From Clostridiales bacterium UBA4706 (GTDB taxonomy: Bacteria > Bacillota > Clostridia > Oscillospirales > Oscillospiraceae), in the NCBI GenBank assembly GCA_002404605.1, contig DHKA01000008.1, positions 26,448-52,849 of the forward strand: a stretch of DNA of 26,402 nt, in the 5' to 3' direction. Each line of letters starts with the position of its first letter. The stretch's first letter is position 1. The position numbers and the translations under genes were made by a program. The notes below the pieces were generated by a model, which saw nothing but the letters and a program-made list of their open reading frames with translations, was not told the origin of the DNA and did not search any database. Of the stretch, positions 14,577 to 21,983 are shown one piece after another.

Positions 14577-14717
14577 ATTTTGTCGGAAATACCCGGTTTT
14601 TTCGGGCTTTTTTGCGGAAATTAACTGGAAAAACATGCAAAAAATGAAATGTTATCCATCATATGAAAACGCATCGTCCGCAAGGGGATATAACGCGGAT
14701 GGTACGTGGAATACACA

Positions 14718-14737
14718 ACATTTTCCGCGGGAAATGT
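14718..14737 (+). other. Hairpin in the rnf leader
   Basis: ACATTTTC and GGAAATGT pair over 8 bp (one G-U wobble) around CGCG. No T-run follows, so it is not a terminator. It may stabilise or regulate the long rnf leader RNA; the role is unknown. Confidence 0.4.
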
Positions 14738-14826
14738 CTCTGAACCGGCTTTCTTCGTCCGCACGGGCCCACGGGGGTCTGTAAAGAGTTTGCAAAGAAG
14801 CGAAATATAAACAAGAGGTGGAAAGG

Positions 14827-16158
14827 ATGTCACGGAAAAACCTGAACGGTGTACATATCCCCCATCGGAAGAACACCGCCGGGATGCAGGCGATCAAAAT
14901 GCCGCCCCCGGCTACGGTGACCATTCCGATGAGCATGCACATCGGCAAGCCCGCCAACTGCATCGTTGCGGTCGGCGATCACGTCAACGTCGGTCAGATG
15001 ATCGGCGAGCCGGGCGGATTTGTTTCTTCCCCGGTGTTTGCGAGCGTTTCCGGCACGGTCAAGAAGATCGTACCCATGCTGCAGTTTATGGGGGCGACCT
15101 GCCAGGCGGTCGTGATCGAGTCCGACGGGAAGATGACCGTCGCCGACACGGTCAAGGCCCCGGAGATCACCGATTACGCGAGCTTCATCAACGCCGTGCG
15201 CGACAGCGGCGTTGTCGGTCTCGGCGGCGCGACGTTCCCGACGGCGGTCAAGCTGGATGTGAAGGATACCTCCCGCATCCAGGAGATCATCATCAACGGT
15301 GCGGAATGCGAAGGCTACATCACGAGCGACCACCGCACAATGCTCGACCGTACCGACGAGGTCGTCGAGGGCTGCCGTCTGCTCGAAAAGTGGCTGGACG
15401 TCAAGAAAATCATCATCGCCATTGAGGACAACAAGCCCGACTGCATCGAAAAGATGAAGGCGGCCACGGCGAACGACGAGCACGTTGAAGTGCGCGCTCT
15501 GCCGTGCATGTACCCGCAGGGCGGCGAAAAAGTTCTCATTTACCACACGACCGGCAAGATCATGCCGGAGGGCAAGCTCCCCATCGATGTGGGCAGCGTC
15601 GTGATGAACGTGACGAGCGTCGCCACGCTCGCGCATTACTGCACGACCGGCATGCCGCTCGTGGAGAAATGCATCACCGTGGACGGTTCCGCCATCAAGG
15701 AGCCGAAGAACGTCATCGCCCCCATCGGCACGGCCTGCAAGGAAGTTATCGACTTCGCCGGCGGCTTTGGCTGCGAGCCGAGGAAGCTCGTCATGGGCGG
15801 CCCGATGATGGGCGTTGCCCAGTACGATCTCAACGCTCCCGTCGCCAAGGGCACGAGCGCCATTCTCGCGTTCAACGAGAAGGACGCCCGCCCCGTGACG
15901 CCCACGGCGTGCATCCGCTGCGGCGGCTGCATCGACCACTGCCCGATGAAGCTCATGCCTGTGGAGATCGAGCGCGCGTATGAGAAGAACGACGCCGAAG
16001 CGCTCAAGGCGCTGAAGGTCGGCCTTTGCATCGAGTGCGGCTGCTGCGCGTTCCAGTGCCCGGCTCACCGCCCGCTCGTGCAGGTGAACAAGCTCTCCAA
16101 AACGCTCGTGCGTGACTACGACAACCGCATGAAAACTCTGAAGGAGGCGGGAAAATGA
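14827..16158 (+). CDS. rnfC: Rnf complex subunit RnfC (NADH/FMN and 2x[4Fe-4S])
   Basis: RnfC is the peripheral subunit where NAD+ is reduced in the ferredoxin:NAD+ oxidoreductase. This 443-residue copy shows NGVHIPHRKN at the start, the glycine-rich GLGGATFPT (about 131-139), INGAECEGYITSDHR, and two C-terminal cluster motifs, CIRCGGCIDHCP and CIECGCCAFQCP. ATG 14827 is chosen because AGGTGG ends 6 bases upstream; the earlier in-frame GTG 14818 lies inside that ribosome binding site. It is the first gene of six, and its stop overlaps the rnfD start by 4 bases. The protein is cytoplasmic, bound to the membrane complex. Confidence 0.96.
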   Translation: MSRKNLNGVHIPHRKNTAGMQAIKMPPPATVTIPMSMHIGKPANCIVAVGDHVNVGQMIGEPGGFVSSPVFASVSGTVKKIVPMLQFMGATCQAVVIESDGKMTVADTVKAPEITDYASFINAVRDSGVVGLGGATFPTAVKLDVKDTSRIQEIIINGAECEGYITSDHRTMLDRTDEVVEGCRLLEKWLDVKKIIIAIEDNKPDCIEKMKAATANDEHVEVRALPCMYPQGGEKVLIYHTTGKIMPEGKLPIDVGSVVMNVTSVATLAHYCTTGMPLVEKCITVDGSAIKEPKNVIAPIGTACKEVIDFAGGFGCEPRKLVMGGPMMGVAQYDLNAPVAKGTSAILAFNEKDARPVTPTACIRCGGCIDHCPMKLMPVEIERAYEKNDAEALKALKVGLCIECGCCAFQCPAHRPLVQVNKLSKTLVRDYDNRMKTLKEAGK

Positions 16159-17096
16159 ACAACGGTCTTATCGTAAGCGTCTCGCCCCACTATCATGAGC
16201 AGGGCGCAACGACGCAGCGCGTCATGCGCGATGTGCTCATCGCGCTCATCCCGGCGCTCATCGCGTCCGTCATTATTTTCGGCTTCCGCTCGTTGCTGCT
16301 CGTGGCGATCTCCGCCGCCAACTGCGTGCTGCTCGAGTTCGTATGGAACAAGCTCTTCAAGAAGGAACAGACCATTGCCGATCTCTCCGCGGTCGTTACG
16401 GGCGTTCTCATCGCCTACAACGTCCCCGTGACGATGCCTATCTGGCAGCTCCTCATCGGCGACTTTATCGCCGTCATCATCGTCAAGATGCTCTTCGGCG
16501 GTCTCGGCTGCAACTTTGTGAACCCCGCGCTCGTCGGCCGTCTCGCCATGATGCTCTCCTTCACCGAGAGCATGACGGACTACCTGCATACGGTGACAAC
16601 GCCGGGCATTGACCTGCTCGCCGGCGCTACGCCGCTGGCAGCCAGCGGTCTTGACATGAGCAGCTTTATGACGCTCTTCCTCGGCAACCACGGGGGCGTC
16701 CTCGGCGAGACCTGTGCTCTGGCGCTGCTCATCGGCGGTGTGTATCTCGTGGTCCGCGGCGTCATCAAGGTGACGATCCCCGTCTGCTTCATTGCGAGCA
16801 CGTTTGTGTTCACGTTCCTCTTCAACGGCTTTAACGCGACGAGCGCTTTTCTGAGCCTCTTCTCCGGCGGACTCATGCTCGGCGCCATCTTCATGGCGAC
16901 CGACTACGTTACCAGCCCGCTCACGACGAAGGGCCGCGTGATCTTCGCTCTCGGCTGCGGCTTCCTCACCTCCGCGATCCGCGTGTTTGCCAACTCCGCA
17001 GAGGGTGTTTCCTTCGCCGTGCTGCTGATGAACCTGCTGGTGCCCTACATCAACGAGGGCTGCCGGACGAAGCCTGTGGGAGGTGTCAAGGCATAA
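16155..17096 (+). CDS. rnfD: Rnf complex subunit RnfD (flavinylated membrane subunit)
   Basis: The 313-residue integral membrane protein has about nine hydrophobic segments. The AGAT motif at 156-159 is the covalent FMN site, Thr159 carrying FMN by a phosphoester link in the family. Other family features are VTGVLIAYNVP (81-91), NFVNPALVGRLAM and MATDYVTSPLT. It belongs to the ion-translocating core that couples ferredoxin oxidation to Na+ or H+ export. It overlaps rnfC by 4 bases and rnfG by 1 base (TAATG). The flavin transferase ApbE needed for FMN attachment is not encoded in the window. Confidence 0.96.
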   Translation: MNNGLIVSVSPHYHEQGATTQRVMRDVLIALIPALIASVIIFGFRSLLLVAISAANCVLLEFVWNKLFKKEQTIADLSAVVTGVLIAYNVPVTMPIWQLLIGDFIAVIIVKMLFGGLGCNFVNPALVGRLAMMLSFTESMTDYLHTVTTPGIDLLAGATPLAASGLDMSSFMTLFLGNHGGVLGETCALALLIGGVYLVVRGVIKVTIPVCFIASTFVFTFLFNGFNATSAFLSLFSGGLMLGAIFMATDYVTSPLTTKGRVIFALGCGFLTSAIRVFANSAEGVSFAVLLMNLLVPYINEGCRTKPVGGVKA

Positions 17097-17632
17097 TGGA
17101 AAAGAAAAATACGTTCTGGACGGAAATGGCGCGTCCCGTCGTTGTCCTGGTCGTCATCTGCCTTGTGGCCTCTGCGCTGCTCGGCTTTACGAACGCCAAG
17201 ACCGCGCCCGTGATCGAAGAAAACATCCGCATCGAAGCGGAGAAGACCCGCAAGGAAGTGCTTCCTGCGGCTTCCGACTTCACCGAGCTCAACGTGAGCG
17301 AGGAACTGAAGGCAAACGGCGTCACCGGCATCTTTGAAGGCGACAACGGCACCGGCTATGTCGTCACCGCGGAAAAGACCGGCTACGGCGGCGCCGTCGT
17401 CGTTACCGTCGGTTTCGATACCGAGGGCAAGATCCTCAGTGTGAAGGCCAATGTCTCCACCGAAACGCAGGGCGTCGGCAGCAAGGTCGGCGAAGCATCC
17501 ATGCTCGAAAAATTTGAAGGTCTCTCCGGCGATGTGAGCGCCGTTGCGCTCAAGACCGGCGCCACCTTCACGAGCGACGCCGTCCGCGAGGGCGTGCAGG
17601 CCGCCTGCGACGCCGTTGCGGCGATCCAGTAA
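17096..17632 (+). CDS. rnfG: Rnf complex subunit RnfG (covalent FMN)
   Basis: The 178-residue protein has one N-terminal membrane anchor (about 13-31) and an extracytoplasmic FMN-binding domain. The flavinylation motif TGAT lies at 154-157 (Thr157), preceded by STETQGVGSKV (121-131), the usual ET-x-G-x-G stretch. It passes electrons between RnfD and the rest of the complex. Its length is at the short end for RnfG, as is common in Clostridia. The start codon shares a base with the rnfD stop. Confidence 0.95.
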   Translation: MEKKNTFWTEMARPVVVLVVICLVASALLGFTNAKTAPVIEENIRIEAEKTRKEVLPAASDFTELNVSEELKANGVTGIFEGDNGTGYVVTAEKTGYGGAVVVTVGFDTEGKILSVKANVSTETQGVGSKVGEASMLEKFEGLSGDVSAVALKTGATFTSDAVREGVQAACDAVAAIQ

Positions 17633-17647
17633 GGGAGGGCGGAGAAA

Positions 17648-18337
17648 ATGAAAAAAAGAATGCAGATCCTCGTTAACGGTATTTTCAAGGAAAACCCCGT
17701 TCTCGTTCTGGTGCTGGGCTGCTGCTCGGTGCTTGCGATCTCCGTTACGGTCAAGGGAAGTCTCGGCATGGGCGCGGCGCTCACGTTCGTGCTCGTCGGA
17801 TCCAACGTCGTTATCTCGGCGCTGCGCAAGATCATCCCCGACAAGATCCGTATCCCGTGCTACATCGTCGTTGTCGCTACGTTCGTGACGCTCGTCGAAA
17901 TGGTGGTGCACGCCTACCTTATCGATCTTTATAACGCGCTCGGCATCTTCCTTCCGCTGATCGTCGTTAACTGCATCGTTCTCGGCCGTGCCGAGATGTT
18001 CGCCAACAAGAACACCGTGCTCGACAGCCTGTTTGACGGTCTCGGCATGGGCATCGGCTACACGATGGTCCTCACTGCGATCTCCGTCATCCGCGAGCTG
18101 CTCGGCTCCGGCAGCCTGTTCGGCTATCAGATCATTCCCGAAGAGTATACCATCCGCATCATTTCCCAGACGCCGGGCGGATTCTTCATGTTCGGTCTTG
18201 CCATGGCGATGCTCGTGCTCGGCATGTCCAAGAAGGGCAAGAAGTTCGTTCCGGAAATGGGTTGCGGCGACGGCGGCTGCGCCGGCTGCGGCAGCGCGGA
18301 CGGCTGCACTGAGAAAGATAAGGAGGCGAAGAACTGA
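17648..18337 (+). CDS. rnfE: Rnf complex subunit RnfE, with an extra cysteine-rich tail
   Basis: This 229-residue membrane protein has six predicted helices and the core FKENPVLVLVLGCCSVLA and PLIVVNCIVLGRAE. Cysteines at 25/26 and 109 correspond to those that, with RnfA, hold the intramembrane [2Fe-2S] cluster. After the last helix comes a charged tail with C206, C211, C214 and C220 in a glycine-rich context, an unusual four-cysteine set that could bind metal or an Fe-S cluster on the cytoplasmic side. GGGAGGGCGGAG is the ribosome binding site. The stop overlaps the rnfA start by one base (TGATG). Confidence 0.95.
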   Translation: MKKRMQILVNGIFKENPVLVLVLGCCSVLAISVTVKGSLGMGAALTFVLVGSNVVISALRKIIPDKIRIPCYIVVVATFVTLVEMVVHAYLIDLYNALGIFLPLIVVNCIVLGRAEMFANKNTVLDSLFDGLGMGIGYTMVLTAISVIRELLGSGSLFGYQIIPEEYTIRIISQTPGGFFMFGLAMAMLVLGMSKKGKKFVPEMGCGDGGCAGCGSADGCTEKDKEAKN

Positions 18338-18945
18338 TGCTCAAGGAAGTACTGAAAATCATGTTCGGCATGATCTTCACGCAGAACTATGTTCTCGTGC
18401 AGTTCATCGCCATCTGCCCGTTCCTGGGTGTTTCCAAGAAGTTTGACTCCTGCATCGGCATGAGCGGCGCTGTTATCTTCGTTATGACGCTCGCGAGCGC
18501 CGTTACGCACCTCATCTATCAGTACGTCATGGTGCCGAACGGTCTGGAGTACCTCTCCACGATCATCTTCATCCTGGTCATCGCGGCGCTCGTGCAGTTC
18601 GTTGAGATCTTCCTGAAGAAGTACGTCCCGCCCCTGTACAAGTCCCTCGGTGTTTACCTCCCGCTCATCACCACCAACTGCGCGGTGCTCGCCGTGACGC
18701 TGCTGAACGTCAGCAACGGCTACACGGCCATGGGCGGCGGCCTCCTGCTCAGCTGCGTCAACGGCTTCTCCGCCGGCGTCGGCTTCGGTCTCGCGCTGAT
18801 CCTCTTCTGCGGCGTCCGCAAGGCGCTTGAGTATGCCAAGCCCCCGAAGTGCTTTGAAGGTCTGCCCATCACGCTTGTGGCGGCGGCTCTCACCAGCATG
18901 ACGTTCATGGGCTTTGCCGGCATGGCTGACAAGCTGTTCGGTTAA
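18337..18945 (+). CDS. rnfA: Rnf complex subunit RnfA
   Basis: The 202-residue membrane protein pairs with RnfE in inverted topology. Signature stretches are FTQNYVLVQFIAICPFLGVS (14-33, C27) and LPLITTNCAVLAV (108-120, C115), the two cysteines expected to share the intramembrane cluster with RnfE. Six hydrophobic segments are visible. Length is normal. It is coupled to rnfE by a one-base overlap and followed by rnfB after 14 bases including a GGGAGG ribosome binding site. Confidence 0.96.
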   Translation: MLKEVLKIMFGMIFTQNYVLVQFIAICPFLGVSKKFDSCIGMSGAVIFVMTLASAVTHLIYQYVMVPNGLEYLSTIIFILVIAALVQFVEIFLKKYVPPLYKSLGVYLPLITTNCAVLAVTLLNVSNGYTAMGGGLLLSCVNGFSAGVGFGLALILFCGVRKALEYAKPPKCFEGLPITLVAAALTSMTFMGFAGMADKLFG

Positions 18946-18959
18946 GGGAGGAAAGTGAC

Positions 18960-19751
18960 ATGTCTGGAGTTTTAAGCGCTATTGTTGTTCTGCTCATCAT
19001 CGGTGCGGTGGCCGCGCTGATCCTCGTTATCGCTTCCAAGTACATGAGCGTTCCCGAGAATGAGATGTTCCCGGCGATCCGCGAATGTCTGCCCGGCGCC
19101 AACTGCGGCGCGTGCGGTTACGCCGGCTGCGATGGCTACGCCAAGGCGCTTGCCGAAGGCGAGGAAACGAAAACCAACCTCTGCGTCCCCGGCGCCGACG
19201 GCGCCGCCGCTGCGATTGCCGAAATCATGGGCGTCGAGGCGGAGGATGTTGTGGAGATGGTCGCTTACGTCAAGTGCAACGGCAACTGTGAAACGGCCAA
19301 GCACAAGTACGAGTACGCCGGCATCAACAACTGCTCGGCAGCGAATATTCTCTTCCAGGGCGAATGGGCGTGCCCCAACAGCTGCCTCGGCTACGGCGAC
19401 TGTGAGAACGCCTGCCCGTCGGACGCCATCCACGTTGTGAACGGTGTGGCCAAGGTCATTCCGAGCGTGTGCACCGGCTGCGGCATCTGCACCCGCACCT
19501 GCCCGAACCATATCATCGCGCTTCGCCGCGCGATCGATTCGACCATCGTCCGCTGCAGCAATACCCAGAAGGGCGCGCAGACCCGCGTCGCCTGCTCGAA
19601 GGGCTGCATCGGCTGCATGAAGTGCGAGAAAGTCTGCCCGACCGGAGCCATCAAGGTGGTTGACAATCTCGCCCGCATCGACTACGATAAGTGCGTCGGC
19701 TGCGTCGCATGCTCGGAGAACTGCCCTGTGGGCGTTATCCAGAGAATCTGA
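18960..19751 (+). CDS. rnfB: Rnf complex subunit RnfB (ferredoxin-accepting, multi-cluster)
   Basis: RnfB takes electrons from reduced ferredoxin. The 263-residue protein has an N-terminal membrane helix (about 5-27), then a [4Fe-4S] domain CGACGYAGC with C74 as fourth ligand (C49, C52, C57), and a polyferredoxin region with CTGCGICTRTC (171-181), CIGCMKCEKVC (216-226) and CVGCVACSENC (245-255), plus another cysteine group at 138-152. Counting by motif, about five clusters are expected. It ends the operon, 15 bases before a strong terminator hairpin. Placement of rnfB last is the usual clostridial order. Confidence 0.96.
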   Translation: MSGVLSAIVVLLIIGAVAALILVIASKYMSVPENEMFPAIRECLPGANCGACGYAGCDGYAKALAEGEETKTNLCVPGADGAAAAIAEIMGVEAEDVVEMVAYVKCNGNCETAKHKYEYAGINNCSAANILFQGEWACPNSCLGYGDCENACPSDAIHVVNGVAKVIPSVCTGCGICTRTCPNHIIALRRAIDSTIVRCSNTQKGAQTRVACSKGCIGCMKCEKVCPTGAIKVVDNLARIDYDKCVGCVACSENCPVGVIQRI

Positions 19752-19766
19752 TCATCACCTGTGAAG

Positions 19767-19796
19767 ATCCGTCCGGCTCTGCCGGACGGATTTTTT
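19767..19796 (+). terminator. Terminator after rnfB
   Basis: A perfect 11-bp stem (19767-19777 with 19781-19791), TCT loop and six T's (19791-19796). It separates rnf from the two accessory genes, which may still receive read-through. Confidence 0.88.
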
Positions 19797-19814
19797 ACGA
19801 AAAGGGCATCCAAA

Positions 19815-20204
19815 ATGAAGTCTGAACGGACAAAAAAAGACCGCTTTCGCGCGGATATACTGCTCATCGCGGCGCTGCTCGTGCTCGCGCTCGGCTTTTT
19901 CCTTGTGCAGCGTTTGAGCCGGAAGGACGGCGCTCTGGCGGTTGTGTACGTGAACGGCGAACGGACGGCGGAGTACCCTCTTTCCGAGGATACGACCGTG
20001 ACGCTGCATGCGCCGAACGGCGGGTATAACATTCTCGTCATATCCGGCGGCACTGCCGACGTGACGGAGGCGAGCTGTCCGGACGGCATCTGCGTCCGGG
20101 CGAAGGCTGCGCAGTATGAGGGCGATACGATCGTGTGTCTCCCGAACAAAACGGAGATCCGCATCGAGGGCGCGTCTTCCTCCGATATCGATCTGGTGAG
20201 CTGA
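19815..20204 (+). CDS. NusG domain II-containing membrane-anchored protein
   Basis: The 129-residue protein has an N-terminal basic stretch and one membrane segment (14-31). An extracytoplasmic domain follows with VVYVNGE (43-49), SCPDGICV (87-94, two cysteines) and IVCLPNKTEI, characteristic of PF07009 NusG_II proteins. The molecular role is unknown. The gene is very often found next to rnf and to a Gx-type transporter in Firmicutes. ATG 19815 was taken because the in-frame GTG 19761 would place the terminator hairpin inside the coding region. The ribosome binding site AAAGGG (19801-19806) is modest. The next gene starts one base after its stop. Confidence 0.8.
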   Translation: MKSERTKKDRFRADILLIAALLVLALGFFLVQRLSRKDGALAVVYVNGERTAEYPLSEDTTVTLHAPNGGYNILVISGGTADVTEASCPDGICVRAKAAQYEGDTIVCLPNKTEIRIEGASSSDIDLVS

Positions 20205-20205
20205 T

Positions 20206-20691
20206 ATGAAAAAGACGAAACGGCTTGTCCTGCTTGCGATGCTGACCGCCGTGGCGATGATCCTCTCGTATGTGGAGTCGCTGCTGCCGTCGGCCGGCAT
20301 TCCGGGCGTTAAAATGGGCCTGGCGAATATCGCCGTTATATTCGCGCTCTTCCGCTTCGGCTGGAAGGAGGCGGCGGCGCTTTCGCTCGTGCGCGTCGTG
20401 CTCGTAAGTTTGCTTTTCGGCAGCGTCGGGGCGATGCTCTATTCTCTTGCGGGCGCGGTACTCAGTCTCGCTGTCATGGCACTGTTGCGCCGGATCGACC
20501 GGTTTTCCACCGTGGGCGTCAGTGTCGCGGGCGGCGTTGCGCACAACGCCGGACAGATATTGATGGCCATGCTCATATTACAGACAAAGCAGCTTCTCGG
20601 CTATCTGCCGGTGCTCGCTGTCTCCGGTATCGCCGGCGGCGTACTGACGGGACTTGTCGCGGCGCTGCTGATCCGGCGTATCCCGGAATAA
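20206..20691 (+). CDS. Gx transporter-family / heptaprenyl diphosphate synthase component I-like membrane protein
   Basis: The 161-residue protein has about five hydrophobic helices and the family stretches KMGLANIAVIFALFRFG and GGVAHNAGQ. This is PF07456, annotated as Gx transporter or as component I of heptaprenyl diphosphate synthase; its membrane topology resembles the S-components of ECF vitamin transporters. Beside rnf and a NusG_II gene it may serve the Rnf complex, for example by supplying a flavin or quinone-type precursor, but that is inference. No component II prenyl synthase follows. It lies one base after the preceding stop, so the two are coupled. Confidence 0.8.
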   Translation: MKKTKRLVLLAMLTAVAMILSYVESLLPSAGIPGVKMGLANIAVIFALFRFGWKEAAALSLVRVVLVSLLFGSVGAMLYSLAGAVLSLAVMALLRRIDRFSTVGVSVAGGVAHNAGQILMAMLILQTKQLLGYLPVLAVSGIAGGVLTGLVAALLIRRIPE

Positions 20692-20718
20692 ATTGCGAAC
20701 ACAGGAGAAAAACCGAAA

Positions 20719-21930
20719 ATGAGAAATAAAACGGTTTTATCGTATATAAAGCGCCATGCGGGGGAGCTCTTCTGGTTTATAGTCCCGCCGCTCATTGCAC
20801 TGATCTATTACGCCGTGAAGGGCGTCTTTATCTATCTCGGCCCGGATGCGGAGCTCTATTACAGCATCGCCGAAAACTTCTGTACGACCGGTCACTTTAT
20901 CCAGACGGCCCGGGACTCCGCGCTCTTCGTTGTGCCGTTCGGCGTGCCGCTGATCTTGACCGTTCTGCGGCTGATCGGCTTCACGCTCCCCATGATCATT
21001 GCCCTGCAATATCTGATGTTCGGCACGGCGTGCATGCTGCTTTATAAAACGGAGCGTATCCTCTTCGGAAGAGGCGGATTTGCCCCGGTGTTCTATTCTC
21101 TCGCCCTCCTGCGCGCCCGGATCGATCTTTACGATATTTATCTCGAGCATTATTTCCTTCTGCTGATCATTCTTCTGCTGTATCTCTCCGTGCGGCGGGA
21201 TATGCCGGTGAAGAAGCGGCTGACGTATATGAACCTTGCGGGCATGTACATGGTGGCGTGCCGCCCGGTGCTCCTGCCGGTGTATATCGCGGTGCTGATC
21301 TATTCTCTGGTGCTCCTCATCCGGCGGCAGCTTCCGGCTGGCCGGTTTGCGATATTCGTTTTGATCCCGGTGCTTCTTTTCGGCGCAAATACGCTCGTGA
21401 ATTACCGGGAAACCGGGTATCCCATTGTGATGGATTCCTACAGCGGCCGGGATTTTTATGCCGCCAACAATCCCGAGGCCAGCGCAGGATATTACAGCAG
21501 CCAAATCTACGAAACGTTCGGCGAGGAATACACCGTCGTGCAGAACGACCCAAATCTTGACCGGGTGCAGAAAAACCGGCTCTTTAAGGAAATGGGCAAG
21601 AAGTGGGTCCTGGAAAACCTGGATCTCTTCCAGTGCAACACGGCGAAGCGATTCGCGGAGGACTTTGTCTGGACCTGGCGGTATTCGCTCATTTTATGCT
21701 TCTTTGGCGCCATGCATATGATCGCGGCCTGCCCCGAATGGCGAAGGTGGGCCGCCGTTACGCTTGCAGTGAATCTCATTGTGGCTGTCATTACTGCCAT
21801 GGGGCTTGTCATGGTACGGTATACCATCGTTGTCTGGCCTCTCGCGGTGCTGCACTTTTCCGCGATCGCATACCCGACGCTGGATCGGCTGAAAGAGCGC
21901 TTTTCCCGAAAAAAGAAAATCAAAGCATAA
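20719..21930 (+). CDS. Polytopic membrane protein, GT-C glycosyltransferase-like
   Basis: The 403-residue protein has about ten hydrophobic segments. After the first helix comes LGPDAELYYSIAENFCTTGH (40-59), an acidic-plus-tyrosine loop like the D/E motif of GT-C enzymes (PMT/ArnT-type), which transfer sugars from polyprenyl phosphates outside the membrane. A large soluble loop between residues 230 and 300 (SYSGRDFYAANNPEASAG and following) would lie outside. No close family is recognised, so GT-C is a topological inference. It starts 27 bases after the Gx gene, with only a weak purine stretch (ACAGGAG) before the ATG. A strong hairpin follows. Confidence 0.55.
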   Translation: MRNKTVLSYIKRHAGELFWFIVPPLIALIYYAVKGVFIYLGPDAELYYSIAENFCTTGHFIQTARDSALFVVPFGVPLILTVLRLIGFTLPMIIALQYLMFGTACMLLYKTERILFGRGGFAPVFYSLALLRARIDLYDIYLEHYFLLLIILLLYLSVRRDMPVKKRLTYMNLAGMYMVACRPVLLPVYIAVLIYSLVLLIRRQLPAGRFAIFVLIPVLLFGANTLVNYRETGYPIVMDSYSGRDFYAANNPEASAGYYSSQIYETFGEEYTVVQNDPNLDRVQKNRLFKEMGKKWVLENLDLFQCNTAKRFAEDFVWTWRYSLILCFFGAMHMIAACPEWRRWAAVTLAVNLIVAVITAMGLVMVRYTIVVWPLAVLHFSAIAYPTLDRLKERFSRKKKIKA

Positions 21931-21935
21931 AAACG

Positions 21936-21965
21936 ACCCGGCATCGTAAAGACGATGCCGGGTTT
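21936..21965. terminator. Bidirectional terminator between convergent membrane-protein genes
   Basis: A perfect 12-bp stem (21936-21947 with 21952-21963) around AAAG. TTT follows on the plus strand, and an A-rich run gives GTTTTT on the minus strand. It separates the GT-C-like gene from the FtsW/RodA gene. Confidence 0.85.
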
Positions 21966-21983
21966 GCCGTATGCCGGTAAAGG

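Larger units (their letters stand above)
14381..14826. other. 446-base divergent intergenic region between DRTGG operon and rnf
   Basis: This is the longest gene-free stretch and is A+T-rich in its middle. It carries back-to-back promoters: 14425-14453 leftwards and 14548-14576 rightwards. A T-rich patch with a weak CCCG/CGGG hairpin is at 14592-14613. The rnf leader, about 245 bases long, includes a TCCGC/GCGGA pairing (about 14676-14700) and an 8-bp hairpin with CGCG loop (14718-14737). It ends with the rnfC ribosome binding site AGGTGG (14815-14820). I recognise no known riboswitch class and no credible ORF. Confidence 0.5.

Noticed and set aside
14592..14613. CCCG-GTTTTTT-CGGG followed by T6 as a terminator or attenuator in the rnf leader
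   Set aside because: The stem has only 4 bp, too weak to call. It is retained as part of the leader observation, not as a terminator.
14698..14712. GGATGGTACGTGG as a T-box-like element
   Set aside because: It lacks the conserved T-box core and stem context, and the downstream genes are not amino-acid related.
14830..16068. A 412-codon minus-strand frame opposite rnfC
   Set aside because: It is an artefact of high GC in the real rnfC frame, with no recognisable domain.
19761..19814. GTG 19761 as start of the NusG-II gene
   Set aside because: It would translate through the rnf terminator hairpin and adds residues with no family resemblance. ATG 19815 gives a normal anchor.
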